A stretch of DNA of 64,000 nt from Streptomyces cyaneofuscatus. GTDB lineage: Bacteria; Actinomycetota; Actinomycetes; Streptomycetales; Streptomycetaceae. The translations under genes and the position numbers were made by a program. This document shows, piece by piece, positions 1 through 9,427 of the stretch. The notes below the pieces were generated by a model. It worked only from the letters and a program-made list of their open reading frames with translations, did no database searches and was not told the origin of the DNA. Positions within the stretch are counted from its first letter, which is position 1, and each line of letters starts with the position of its first letter. Location of the stretch: positions 254,234-318,233 of the forward strand of contig NZ_JOEM01000016.1 of NCBI RefSeq assembly GCF_000718135.1, in the 5' to 3' direction.

Positions 1-314
1 AGCTCGGCGAAGGCGCTCCGGTCGGCCGACGGATAGGCGAGCAGGATGTCCTCGAACCCGGCCCGTGCCAGCCACAGCGACTCCGCCAGCGTGTACGACA
101 TGATCCCGGCGAACCCGGGGCGCGCGAGCACCCGCTCCAGCAGGGCCCGGCACCGCACGGACTTGCTCGCGACCCGGATCGGCTTCCCGCCCGCCCGGGC
201 CACCAGATCGTCGGCGTTGTCGTCGAAGGCGTCCAGATCGACGATCGCGATCGGGGCGTCGAGGTGGGCGGTGGCCCGGTTGTACCGGGTCCGGTCAGCG
301 GCGCGGGCAGTCAT
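1..314 (-). CDS. Amino-acid deaminase/aldolase, alanine-racemase-fold N-terminal domain (partial)
   Basis: Only the first 104 or so codons are present; the gene runs off the left edge. It starts at ATG 314 on the minus strand (MTARAADRTRYNRATAHLDA). The segment IAIVDLDAFDDNADDL followed by KPIRVASKSVRCRALL matches the start of the PLP-dependent alanine racemase / D-threonine aldolase fold, where the Lys in RVASK sits at the usual PLP-lysine position. Streptomyces proteins of this kind are annotated amino acid deaminase/aldolase; the true substrate is not shown by sequence. Homologues are around 400 residues, so most of the protein is missing. The family call is fairly sure, the reaction is not. 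Confidence 0.75.
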   Translation of the reverse strand, partial: MTARAADRTRYNRATAHLDAPIAIVDLDAFDDNADDLVARAGGKPIRVASKSVRCRALLERVLARPGFAGIMSYTLAESLWLARAGFEDILLAYPSADRSAFAE

Positions 315-497
315 GGGCGCAGCTTGCCAGAGAGCGCTACCCCTGGGTAGGGGACGTTCGGGGCAGATCCGCCGAGGCCGGGCGTCCCGTTCCCCGCCGT
401 GCGCCCGCAGCCCGTAGAGTGACGGGCACGCGAGCACCAACGCGCCTGGCGGTGACGGTGATCCGTGGTCGGTACGGGACGTGAACCAGGGGGCCGG

Positions 498-1652
498 ATG
501 AGTACCGAAGCGCAGCGCGCTCCCGTGCCGCCCCGCCCGACGACCCCACCGGCCCCGGCGGTCCCGCCCTCTGCACAGGCCCCGCGCGGCCCTGAAGCCC
601 CACCGGCCCCGCGCCCCTCGCAAGTACCCCCCACCACCCCCGTACCGCCGAACACAGCGGCCCCCACCGCCCCGTCAGCACCGGCGGCGCCACCCGCGCC
701 CGCCCCGTACCCCGCGCACCCCGGCTCCGGGCCGCCCCCCGCCTTCACCCTCAACAAGCGCAGGCCCGTGGGGGCCGTCGACCTGACCCCGGCGCCGGGA
801 GCCGTCCCGCCGCCCCCGGGCGCGTACCGCGTACCGGCCCGCTACGGCTACCCCGAGACGCCCGTCGAGACCACCACCCGGCTCCGCCCTGTCCCGCCCC
901 GGCAGCGGTGGCGGGCACCCCTGGCCGCCGCCTGCGTGGTCCTCGGACTGGGGCTCATCGGCGGCGCGGCCACCGGAGCCTGGCTCACCGGCGACTCCTC
1001 CGCCGAGCCCACCCGGACCCCGTACACCGCCGGCCGTACCGTCTGGCACAGCGTCCCCGTCGACACGCTCTTCCCGCGCACCCTCAAGGGCACCGGGGCC
1101 GGGCCCGGCGGCACGAACCGCACCTGGACCCGGCTCGCCGTCGCCGCCGACAGCGGCTGCTCCAAGGGGCTCGACCCGCTGCTGCGCACCACCCTCCGGT
1201 CCGTCGGCTGCGAGCGCATGGTGCGGGCCACCTACACCGACTCGACCCGCTCCGCCGTCACCACCGTCGGCATGGTCGTCACCGAGGCCGACGCCGCCGG
1301 GATGCAGGCCCTGAGCGCCCGGTTCACCGAGCAGAAGCTCGCCGCGCGCAAGGACCTGATGCCGCGTACGTACGCCCCCGAGGGCACCGTCGCCGCCGGC
1401 TTCGGCGACCGGCAGCGCGCCAGCTGGACCGTCCGGCCGCTCACCGAGATCCCGGTCGTCGTCTTCGCCGTCTCCGGCTTCGCCGACGCGCGTACGGTCG
1501 CCGAGCCGCAGCCCGCCGACGCGGCGACGGAGACCCCCGCCACCACGGACATCGCCCAGGCCGGCCTCGGCCACGAGGCGAAGGGCATCGCGGACCGGGT
1601 GGAGCGCGGGCTGCGCACGACCGTCACCGATCTCGTGGAGCCGCCCGCATGA
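498..1652 (+). CDS. Proline-rich single-pass membrane protein paired with a mycosin
   Basis: A 384-residue protein of unknown function. Residues 1-135 are rich in Pro and Ala and probably disordered and cytoplasmic. One membrane helix lies near residues 137-162 (APLAAACVVLGLGLIGGAATG), followed by an extracytoplasmic domain of about 220 residues with two cysteines (SGCSKG, SVGCER) that could form a disulfide. I chose ATG 498; the frame is open further upstream to 465 but without a better start. The stop overlaps the start of the mycosin gene by ATGA, so the two are probably translated together and may work together at the membrane. It resembles an accessory protein of a protease pair, but I recognise no named domain. 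Confidence 0.8.
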   Translation: MSTEAQRAPVPPRPTTPPAPAVPPSAQAPRGPEAPPAPRPSQVPPTTPVPPNTAAPTAPSAPAAPPAPAPYPAHPGSGPPPAFTLNKRRPVGAVDLTPAPGAVPPPPGAYRVPARYGYPETPVETTTRLRPVPPRQRWRAPLAAACVVLGLGLIGGAATGAWLTGDSSAEPTRTPYTAGRTVWHSVPVDTLFPRTLKGTGAGPGGTNRTWTRLAVAADSGCSKGLDPLLRTTLRSVGCERMVRATYTDSTRSAVTTVGMVVTEADAAGMQALSARFTEQKLAARKDLMPRTYAPEGTVAAGFGDRQRASWTVRPLTEIPVVVFAVSGFADARTVAEPQPADAATETPATTDIAQAGLGHEAKGIADRVERGLRTTVTDLVEPPA

Positions 1653-2833
1653 CCCGACGACGACCCCACCGCGTCCTCGCCGCGGTCTGCGCCGCCGCCG
1701 TCCTCGCGCTCACCCCCGCATCCCCCGCCCACGCGGACGCCATCCGCGACCAGCAGTGGGCCCTGGCGGCCCTGCGCACCGACCGCGCCTGGCAGACGAC
1801 CAAGGGCGCGGGCGTCACCGTCGCCGTCCTGGACACCGGGGTCGACGGCACCCACCCCGACCTCGTCGGCCAGGTGCTCCCCGGCAAGGACCTCGTCGGC
1901 TTCGGCGCCGGCAAGGGCGACCCCTCCTGGGCCCTCCACGGCACCGCGATGGCCGGGATCATCGCCGGACGCGGCAACGGCCCCGGCCGCGCCGACGGCG
2001 TCCTCGGCATCGCGCCCGAGGTCAGGATCCTGCCCGTGCGGGTGATCCTGGAGTCCAAGGACCCGGCCCGCGCCAAGGCCCGCAAGACCCGTGGCACCGC
2101 GCTGGCCCAGGGCATCCGCTGGGCCGCCGACAACGGCGCCGACGTCATCAACCTCTCCCTGGGCGACGACAGCGAGTCCGCCCACCCGGACCCGGGCGAG
2201 GACTCCGCCATCCAGTACGCCCTGTCCAAGGGCATCTCCGTGGTCGCCTCGGCGGGCAACGGCGGCGAGAAGGGTGACCGGATCTCCTACCCGGCCGCCT
2301 ACCCCGGCGTGATCGCGGTCGCCGCCGTCGACGAGTACGGCACCCACGCCTCCTTCTCCACCCGCCGCTGGTACGCCACCGTCAGCGCGCCGGGCGTGGA
2401 CATCGTCGTCGCCAACCCGGACGGCCACTACTACATCGAGTGGGGTACGTCGGCGGCCGCCGCGTTCGTCTCCGGGGCCGTCGCCCTGGTCCGCGCGGCC
2501 CACCCCGGCCTCGACCCCGCCCAGATCAAGAAGCTCCTCGCCGACACCGCCCGCGACGCCCCCGTCGAGGGCCGCGACGATGCCCGCGGCTACGGCATCG
2601 TCGATCCGGCGGAGGCCATCGAGGCGGGCTCCCGGCTGCGCCCCGGGGAGCTGAGCGCCCAGACCGCCACGGCGGGTCACCGCAGGAAGTTCTTCGGCCC
2701 CGGCCCGACCCCGCCGCCCGCCGCCGACGACCCGGTCAACTGGGCGGCCCCGCTCGCGGGCGGTCTGGGCGCGGCCCTGCTGGCAGCGGCCGTCGTCCTG
2801 TGGCGCGGCCGGAACGCCCCCGGCCACCGCTGA
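1649..2833 (+). CDS. Mycosin-like S8 serine protease (type VII secretion associated)
   Basis: Subtilisin-family protease of 394 residues, membrane-anchored outside the cell. A signal peptide ends near residue 30 (SPAHADA). The catalytic triad is visible: Asp62 in VAVLDTGVDG, His97 in HGTAMAG, Ser268 in GTSAAAAF. A C-terminal helix (PLAGGLGAALLAAAVVLW) and a basic tail give the type I topology of MycP mycosins, which process or stabilise ESX/type VII secretion. The serine motif is GTSAAAAF rather than the commoner GTSMAAP. No EccB, EccC, EccD or WXG100 gene is nearby, so a secretion role is inferred from family only. The start overlaps the upstream stop by ATGA. Confidence 0.85.
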   Translation: MTRRRPHRVLAAVCAAAVLALTPASPAHADAIRDQQWALAALRTDRAWQTTKGAGVTVAVLDTGVDGTHPDLVGQVLPGKDLVGFGAGKGDPSWALHGTAMAGIIAGRGNGPGRADGVLGIAPEVRILPVRVILESKDPARAKARKTRGTALAQGIRWAADNGADVINLSLGDDSESAHPDPGEDSAIQYALSKGISVVASAGNGGEKGDRISYPAAYPGVIAVAAVDEYGTHASFSTRRWYATVSAPGVDIVVANPDGHYYIEWGTSAAAAFVSGAVALVRAAHPGLDPAQIKKLLADTARDAPVEGRDDARGYGIVDPAEAIEAGSRLRPGELSAQTATAGHRRKFFGPGPTPPPAADDPVNWAAPLAGGLGAALLAAAVVLWRGRNAPGHR

Positions 2834-2877
2834 ACCCCAGGCTCAGCGGCCACGCCGCCAGGCACTACTCTCGACCC

Positions 2878-3606
2878 GTGGCGCTCAAGAACATCCCGGA
2901 CTCCGGTTTCTCCGACGACGACGGCTCGGCCTCCCCCGCCCTGACCGGCGCACTCGACGCCTGGTCGCGGGACCGGACCGCCGTCGGCCCGGTCCTCGCG
3001 GCCCTCCGGGACGCCCGGCTCCTCGTCCCCGTCGTGGCCGTCCTCGGCGAGGTCGAGGAGGACGAGAACGGGCTGCGGCGCGAGAAGACCAGCGACATGG
3101 CTGTCCCCACCCTCACGGCGGGCGACCGGCGTGCGCTGCCCGCCTTCACCTCGACCGACTCGCTGGCCCGCTGGGACCCCGAGGCCCGCCCCGTCGCCGT
3201 ACCGCTGCACCAGGCCCTCCAGGCCGCCGCGCACGAGAAGGCCGACACCGTGGTGCTGGACCTCGCCGGGCCCGTCGCCTTCGAGCTCAGCGGCCAGGCG
3301 CTCCTGGCCCTGGCGGAGAACCGCACCAGCACCGACCCGCTCCAGGACCCGGCGGTGATCGACGCCGTACGGGAGGTGGTCGCCGCCGAACCTGCCGTGC
3401 TCCGCGCCCACCTCGGCCCGGGCCGGGCGGACGGCACCCTCGCCCTGGTCCTCGCCCCGGACGCGGTCCCCGCCGAGGCGGTCCGCCGGGTGGCCGAGGC
3501 GCTCTCCGGCAGCGAGGCGCTGAGGGCCCGCTTGGTCGGCGGGCTGGACCTGGCGCTGCTGCCGGCCGGAGCCGCCGCACCGGGGGAGCCCCTCTTCAGC
3601 CGCTGA
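2878..3606 (+). CDS. SseB family protein
   Basis: A 242-residue soluble protein with the SseB N-terminal domain feel: acidic start, then LLVPVVAVLGEVEEDENG and PTLTAGDRRALPAFTSTDSLARW, a pattern common to actinobacterial SseB proteins. It starts at GTG 2878, 44 bases after the mycosin stop. The molecular role of this family in actinomycetes is unknown. The C-terminal third (AVLRAHLGPGRADGTLALVLAPD) looks like the SseB C-terminal extension. It lies on the same strand as the mycosin pair and could be cotranscribed, ending at the hairpin at 3621-3654. Confidence 0.8.
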   Translation: MALKNIPDSGFSDDDGSASPALTGALDAWSRDRTAVGPVLAALRDARLLVPVVAVLGEVEEDENGLRREKTSDMAVPTLTAGDRRALPAFTSTDSLARWDPEARPVAVPLHQALQAAAHEKADTVVLDLAGPVAFELSGQALLALAENRTSTDPLQDPAVIDAVREVVAAEPAVLRAHLGPGRADGTLALVLAPDAVPAEAVRRVAEALSGSEALRARLVGGLDLALLPAGAAAPGEPLFSR

Positions 3607-3620
3607 GCCCGGACACGCGA

Positions 3621-3654
3621 GAGCCCGCCGCCCCGACGAGGGGGAGGCGGGCTC
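3621..3654. terminator. Hairpin between convergent SseB and DUF1844 genes
   Basis: GAGCCCGCC at 3621-3629 pairs with GGCGGGCTC at 3646-3654, with a further CCCC/GGGG pairing inside the loop. It lies between two convergent genes and probably terminates both. Confidence 0.65.
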
Positions 3655-3675
3655 ACGTACGTACGAAAAGGGTGT

Positions 3676-4041
3676 CTAGCCGTAGACCGGGCCCGTGTAC
3701 TTCTCGCCGGGGCCCTTGCCGGGCTCGTCCGGCACCAGCGAGGCCTCGCGGAAGGCGAGCTGGAGCGACTTCAGGCCGTCGCGCAGCGGGGAGGCGTGGA
3801 AGGTGCTGATCTCCGTGGTGGAGGCGTCCAGCAGTCCGGCCAGCGCGTGGACCAGCTTGCGGGCCTCGTCGAGGTCCTTGTGGTCCTCGCCCTCCTCGGT
3901 GAGGCCGAGCTTCACCGCCGCCGCGCTCATCAGGTTGACGGCGACCGTCACGATGACCTCGACGGCCGGGACCTCCGCGATGTCGCGGGCCATGGCGTCG
4001 AAGCCGGGGTTCTCACTGCTGGTGGGGGTCGCGTCGCTCAT
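3676..4041 (-). CDS. DUF1844 domain protein
   Basis: A small protein of 121 residues with the DUF1844 signature: FDAMARDIAEVPAVEVIVTVAVNLMSAAAVKLGL then DLDEARKLVHALAGLLD. Function unknown; the family is conserved next to infC in many actinobacteria. I prefer ATG 4041 (MSDATPTSSENPG); a GTG six bases upstream (4047) is the alternative, and neither has a strong ribosome-binding site. It is mainly helical with one hydrophobic helix that is probably buried rather than membrane-spanning. Divergent from infC, so the 4042-4426 region may carry promoters for both. Confidence 0.85.
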   Translation of the reverse strand: MSDATPTSSENPGFDAMARDIAEVPAVEVIVTVAVNLMSAAAVKLGLTEEGEDHKDLDEARKLVHALAGLLDASTTEISTFHASPLRDGLKSLQLAFREASLVPDEPGKGPGEKYTGPVYG

Positions 4042-4194
4042 GCCCACACGATAAGGCCCGGCGGCTGCCGTCCTTCGCGCGGGAGCCCCGCGGACGCAGG
4101 ATTAGCGCCCCCGCGACCGGGCTGCTAACCTTGTGTAACGACCGGCCGGACACCTATGTGCTCGGCCCACAAGTGGAGGCTCCGATCTCCCACC

Positions 4195-4426
4195 TGACCG
4201 TCCTCACGGACGGCGGGTCACCGGTCAGGCGGTCCCCATCGTTCCGTACGGACGATGGAGCCGCTCGATGCGCCCCGCGGTTGACCGCGGCGGTGCTCCG
4301 GTAGTTATGGAGCCCCGCCTGTGTCCCGTCCGGGGCATTTTTGCGGTTCCGGCTCGGTTGGTCTTGAGACACACACGTAACGCGGCTGTCCGCCAGGCGG
4401 TCGCGTGGTGCTACCGAGGAGGATCC
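4195..4426 (+). promoter_or_regulatory. Structured infC mRNA leader
   Basis: The region before infC has several stacked inverted repeats: CCATCGT 4236-4242 with ACGATGG 4252-4258 (inner CCGTACGG), a perfect CCGCGG-TTGA-CCGCGG hairpin at 4275-4290, GCTCC 4295-4299 with GGAGC 4309-4313, and a terminator-like hairpin at 4312-4342. The GCTCC/GGAGC pairing shares bases with the terminator stem, so the two are mutually exclusive, as in an attenuator. IF3 operons in other bacteria are autoregulated through their leaders; regulation here is inference. Confidence 0.55.
4312..4342 (+). terminator. Terminator-like attenuator in the infC leader
   Basis: GCCCCG 4312-4317 pairs with CGGGGC 4331-4336, followed directly by ATTTTT. 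A U-tract after a GC stem is rare in this genome and sits about 85 bases before the infC start, which suggests premature termination control. Confidence 0.6.
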
Positions 4427-5086
4427 ATCAGCGCCGAGCCCCGCATCAACGACCGGATTCGCGTTCCCGAGGTCCGACTTGTCGGTCCCAGCGGCGAGCA
4501 GGTCGGGATTGTTCCGCTTGCCAAGGCCCTGGAGCTCGCACAGGAGTATGACCTCGACCTGGTCGAGGTGGCGGCGACAGCCCGTCCGCCCGTGTGCAAG
4601 CTCATGGACTACGGGAAGTTCAAGTACGAGTCGGCCATGAAGGCCCGTGAGGCGCGCAAGAACCAGGCGCACACGGTCATCAAGGAGATGAAGCTCCGGC
4701 CGAAGATCGACCCGCACGACTATGACACCAAGAAGGGTCACGTCGTCCGGTTCCTCAAGCAGGGCGACAAGGTCAAGATCACGATCATGTTCCGTGGTCG
4801 TGAGCAGTCCCGCCCGGAGCTGGGCTTCCGACTGCTCCAGCGTCTCGCTTCGGACGTGGAGGACCTGGGCTTCATCGAGTCCAACCCGAAGCAGGACGGC
4901 CGGAACATGATCATGGTTCTGGGCCCGCACAAGAAGAAGACCGAAGCCATGGCCGAGGCCCGTGAGGCCCAGGCCGCCCGCAAGGCGGAGCGTCAGGGCA
5001 CGACCGACGCCGCGCCCGAGGGCGACACCGCTGAGGCTCCGGCCGAAGCGGCCGAGGCTCCGGCCGAGACACCTTCCGAGGCGTGA
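4427..5086 (+). CDS. infC: Translation initiation factor IF-3
   Basis: IF-3 binds the 30S subunit, prevents early subunit joining and checks the initiator codon-anticodon pair. The sequence shows both domains: [24 protein letters not shown] and [12 protein letters not shown] in the N-domain, [17 protein letters not shown] and [12 protein letters not shown] in the C-domain. The 219-residue length includes an Ala/Glu/Pro-rich tail of about 40 residues typical of Streptomyces. The start is an ATC codon at 4427 preceded four bases upstream by GAGGAGG (4416-4422). An unusual start is typical of infC, because IF-3 rejects non-standard starts and so limits its own synthesis. A longer reading from ATG 4268 is unlikely because it would translate the leader hairpins. 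First gene of infC-rpmI-rplT. Confidence 0.95.
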   Translation: MSAEPRINDRIRVPEVRLVGPSGEQVGIVPLAKALELAQEYDLDLVEVAATARPPVCKLMDYGKFKYESAMKAREARKNQAHTVIKEMKLRPKIDPHDYDTKKGHVVRFLKQGDKVKITIMFRGREQSRPELGFRLLQRLASDVEDLGFIESNPKQDGRNMIMVLGPHKKKTEAMAEAREAQAARKAERQGTTDAAPEGDTAEAPAEAAEAPAETPSEA

Positions 5087-5207
5087 CCTTCGGGGGCTGC
5101 CATCCAGGCGCCCCCGGGTCCCCCCGGAATCCCATAGAGATCTGACGCCCCTGCAGTCCGGTGCCCGGCACCGTGAGGGGCGCCACTGACGAGGAGAGAA
5201 CGGCGCG

Positions 5208-5402
5208 ATGCCGAAGAACAAGACGCACAGCGGTGCCAGCAAGCGCTTCAAGATCACCGGCTCCGGCAAGGTGCTCCGTGAGAGGGCCGGCAAGCGCCAC
5301 CTTCTCGAGCACAAGTCGTCCAAGAAGACCCGCTCGCTGACCGGCACGGTCGTCGTGGCTCCGGCCGACGCCAAGAAGATCAAGAAGCTTCTCGGCAAGT
5401 GA
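5208..5402 (+). CDS. rpmI: 50S ribosomal protein L35
   Basis: A 64-residue basic protein with the L35 signature [21 protein letters not shown] and KKTRSLTG. It belongs to the large ribosomal subunit. It starts at ATG 5208 after GAGGAGAG. The gap from infC contains GC-rich pairings (for example CGCCCCT near 5145 with AGGGGCG near 5176) that may tune expression inside the operon. Confidence 0.97.
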   Translation: MPKNKTHSGASKRFKITGSGKVLRERAGKRHLLEHKSSKKTRSLTGTVVVAPADAKKIKKLLGK

Positions 5403-5408
5403 GGTCCG

Positions 5409-5431
5409 GCCCCCGGACCTTCTCCGGGGGC
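5409..5431 (+). promoter_or_regulatory. Hairpin between rpmI and rplT
   Basis: GCCCCCGGA 5409-5417 pairs with TCCGGGGGC 5423-5431, loop CCTTC. It lies seven bases after the rpmI stop, has no U-tract, and is more likely an RNA-stability or partial attenuation element than a full terminator. Confidence 0.5.
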
Positions 5432-5510
5432 ACGACCTCGATCACACCGGGACCAATTCGTTTCCGGGCCGTGTGAAGACACCCACGGCCCCGCTACAAG
5501 GAGTTAACTA

Positions 5511-5894
5511 GTGGCACGCGTCAAGCGGGCAGTCAACGCCCACAAGAAGCGCCGGGCAATCCTCGAGGCGGCCAAGGGCTACCGCGGGCAGCGCTCGCGC
5601 CTGTACCGCAAGGCCAAGGAGCAGGTCACCCACTCCCTGGTCTACAACTACAACGACCGCAAGAAGCGCAAGGGCGACTTCCGTCAGCTGTGGATCCAGC
5701 GCATCAACGCCGCTGCCCGCCAGAACGGCATGACGTACAACCGCCTCATCCAGGGTCTGAAGGCCGCCAACATCGAGGTGGACCGCAAGATCCTGGCCGA
5801 GCTCGCGGTCAACGACGCCAACGCGTTCGCCGCTCTCGTCGAGGTCGCTCAGAAGGCCCTCCCGAGCGACGTCAACGCCCCGAAGGCCGCCTGA
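5511..5894 (+). CDS. rplT: 50S ribosomal protein L20
   Basis: A 127-residue L20 that binds 23S rRNA early in large-subunit assembly. Signature segments: [35 protein letters not shown] and [16 protein letters not shown]. It starts at GTG 5511 after AAGGAG. Third gene of the IF3-L35-L20 operon; in other bacteria L20 represses this operon by binding its leader, which is possible here given the hairpins upstream of infC. Confidence 0.97.
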   Translation: MARVKRAVNAHKKRRAILEAAKGYRGQRSRLYRKAKEQVTHSLVYNYNDRKKRKGDFRQLWIQRINAAARQNGMTYNRLIQGLKAANIEVDRKILAELAVNDANAFAALVEVAQKALPSDVNAPKAA

Positions 5895-5921
5895 TCCAGG
5901 CGCCACCTTCCAGGTACGTGA

Positions 5922-5958
5922 ACCGGACCCGCAGGCGCACGCCGTCTGCGGGTCCGGT
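5922..5958. terminator. Terminator after rplT
   Basis: A 13-bp perfect stem: ACCGGACCCGCAG 5922-5934 with CTGCGGGTCCGGT 5946-5958. It separates the ribosomal operon from the RNA methyltransferase gene. Confidence 0.75.
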
Positions 5959-6007
5959 GCGTTGACCCCCATCCCCATCCCGTACGCAGAGAGGCTCGCC
6001 GCCGACC

Positions 6008-6853
6008 ATGGGCACCCCCGAACTGATCTCCCCGCGCTCCCCGCGCGTCGCCGCCGCCCGCCGGCTGGCCCGCCGCAACTTCCGCGGCAAGGAGCGCAGG
6101 TTCATCGCCGAGGGACCCCAGGCCGTGCGCGAGGCCGCCGCCCACCGGGGCGGGGACGGCGAGCCGACGCTCATCGAGCTGTTCGCCACCCCCGAGGCCG
6201 CCGACCGGTACGCCGACATCGTCGACGCCGCCCACGCGGCGGGGGCCCGGGTCCACCTGGCCGGCGACGACGTCCTCGCCGACGTCTCGCAGACCGTCAC
6301 CCCGCAAGGTCTGATCGGCGTCTGCCGCTTCCTGGATTCCCCGTTCCAGGAGATCCTCGACGCGAAGCCCACCCTGGTGGCGGTTCTGGCCAACGTCCGC
6401 GACCCCGGGAACGCCGGTACGGTACTGCGCTGCGCGGACGCCGCGGGCGCCGACGCGGTGGTGCTCACCGACGCCTCCGTGGACCTGTACAACCCCAAGT
6501 CCGTACGGGCGTCGGTCGGTTCGCTCTTCCACCTGCCCGTCGCCGTGGGCGTCCCCGTCGAGCAGGCCGTGCAGGGGCTCCGGGACGCCGGGGTGCGCAT
6601 CCTCGCCGCCGACGGCGCCGGGGACGACGACCTGGATGACGAGCTGGACGCGGGCACCATGGGCGGGCCCACCGCCTGGGTCTTCGGTAACGAGGCCTGG
6701 GGGCTGCCTGAGGAGACCCGGGCGCTCGCCGACGCCGTCGTCCGCGTCCCCATCCACGGCAAGGCGGAGAGCCTCAACCTCGCCACCGCCGCCGCCGTCT
6801 GCCTCTACGCCTCCGCCCGCGCCCAGCGGCCGCGCCGCGCCCCCGAGGCGTAA
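6008..6853 (+). CDS. TrmH/SpoU-family RNA 2'-O-methyltransferase
   Basis: A 281-residue SPOUT enzyme that would methylate a ribose 2'-OH in rRNA or tRNA using SAM. It has an N-terminal substrate-binding domain (RRLARRNFRGKERRFIAEGPQAV, the L30e-like SpoU substrate-binding type) and the catalytic knot motifs ANVRDPGNAGTVLRCADAAG, AWVFGNEAWGL and VPIHGKAESLNLATAAAVCLY. Start ATG 6008 follows the rplT terminator by 49 bases. The position beside rplT is typical for actinobacteria. The exact target nucleotide cannot be told from sequence. Confidence 0.92.
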   Translation: MGTPELISPRSPRVAAARRLARRNFRGKERRFIAEGPQAVREAAAHRGGDGEPTLIELFATPEAADRYADIVDAAHAAGARVHLAGDDVLADVSQTVTPQGLIGVCRFLDSPFQEILDAKPTLVAVLANVRDPGNAGTVLRCADAAGADAVVLTDASVDLYNPKSVRASVGSLFHLPVAVGVPVEQAVQGLRDAGVRILAADGAGDDDLDDELDAGTMGGPTAWVFGNEAWGLPEETRALADAVVRVPIHGKAESLNLATAAAVCLYASARAQRPRRAPEA

Positions 6854-7025
6854 CTCCACGTCTTCCGACGGCCCGTCACCGAACGGTCCCGGCCATTCCG
6901 CTTTTCCGCCCACCGGCGCACTCCCACCGCGCGCCCCCACAGGGTGTCGCGGGTTCGCCGACGGCTAGTAGGGTGACGAACTCGGGGGCCCACTGCACCG
7001 GTTCGAGAGGTGGGGATAGGGGAAA

Positions 7026-8171
7026 ATGGCTGTCGGCATGAGCTCGCCGCGACCGGCGCACACCGCTGCCGGAAGCGCGGACGGCACCGGCGTCGGACAC
7101 CTGGACGCCCTCCCCGCCGGCCTCGACCCCGACGACCTGCCCGACGGGCTCGTCGTCGCCGACGCCGACGGCCGCGTCGTCTGCTTCAACGCCGCCGCCG
7201 CCCGCATCACCGCCACCCCCCGCGCAGAGGCGATCGGCCGCCCCCTGGAGGCGGCCCTCCCGCTGGAGGACCTCAAGGGCAAACGCTGGTGGGCGCTGAC
7301 CGACCCGTACGGCGGCCTCGCCACCCGTAACGGCCAGCCCGAGCGCAACCTGCTGCTGCCCGGCGGGCGCGAGGTGCTGGTCTCCGCCCGTTACGTACGC
7401 GAGCACCCGCTCGGCCCGGTGCGCCGGGTCGTCGTCTCGTTGCGCGGCACCGAGGCCCGCCGGCGTACCGAACGCAGCCACGCCGAGCTGATCGCCACCG
7501 TCGCGCACGAGCTGCGCTCCCCGCTGACCTCGGTCAAAGGGTTCACCGCCACCCTGCTCGCCAAATGGGAACGGTTCACCGACGACCAGAAGCGGCTGAT
7601 GCTGGAGACCGTCGACGCCGACGCGGGCCGGGTCACCCGGCTCATCGCCGAGCTGCTCGACATCTCCCGGATCGACTCCGGCCGCCTGGAGCTGCGCCGC
7701 CAGCCGGTCGACATCTCCGCCGCCGTCGCCCGCCACATCCAGGCCCTCATCGCGGGCGGCCAGGCCCCCGAGCGCTTCCGGGTCCACGCCCGGGGCCCGC
7801 TGCCCGCCCTGTGGGCCGACCCCGACAAGATCGACCAGATCCTCGGGAACCTCCTGGAAAACGCGGTGCGTCACGGCGAGGGAACCGTCACCATGGAGAT
7901 CGCCCCCGCACCCGCGCCGGGTGCCTGCGACGAGATGGGAACGGCGGTCACCGTGAGCGACGAGGGCCCCGGCATCCCCGAGGAGTCGATGGGCCGTGTC
8001 TTCACCCGCTTCTGGCGGGGGAGCAAGCGCGGCGGCACCGGCCTGGGCCTCTACATCGTCAAGGGCATCGTCGAGGCGCACGGCGGGACCATCACCGTCG
8101 GCCGGGGCCCCGGCGGCGGGGCCGAGTTCCGATTTATTCTGCCCGTGAGCATGCCCGCCTACCTGGCGTGA
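7026..8171 (+). CDS. PAS-domain sensor histidine kinase
   Basis: A 381-residue soluble histidine kinase with no membrane helix. A PAS domain covers about residues 35-135 (DGLVVADADGRVVCFNAAAARI). The dimerisation/phosphoacceptor box is AHELRSPLTSVKGF with His161. The ATPase domain follows with N-box NLLENAVRHGEG, G1 SDEGPGIPEE, and G2 GTGLGLYIVKGIVEAHGG. No response regulator is adjacent, so it is an orphan kinase here. It sits directly upstream of pheS in Streptomyces by conserved synteny, but no link to tRNA charging is known to me. Confidence 0.92.
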   Translation: MAVGMSSPRPAHTAAGSADGTGVGHLDALPAGLDPDDLPDGLVVADADGRVVCFNAAAARITATPRAEAIGRPLEAALPLEDLKGKRWWALTDPYGGLATRNGQPERNLLLPGGREVLVSARYVREHPLGPVRRVVVSLRGTEARRRTERSHAELIATVAHELRSPLTSVKGFTATLLAKWERFTDDQKRLMLETVDADAGRVTRLIAELLDISRIDSGRLELRRQPVDISAAVARHIQALIAGGQAPERFRVHARGPLPALWADPDKIDQILGNLLENAVRHGEGTVTMEIAPAPAPGACDEMGTAVTVSDEGPGIPEESMGRVFTRFWRGSKRGGTGLGLYIVKGIVEAHGGTITVGRGPGGGAEFRFILPVSMPAYLA

Positions 8172-8209
8172 GCGGCCCACGGGCGCCCCGACCGTCCTGC
8201 GGCCTTTAG

Positions 8210-9426
<1,217 letters not shown>

Positions 9427-9427
<1 letters not shown>

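Noticed and set aside
4268..4426. Longer infC from ATG 4268
   Set aside because: It would translate the hairpin leader; the ATC start with GAGGAGG fits known infC biology better.
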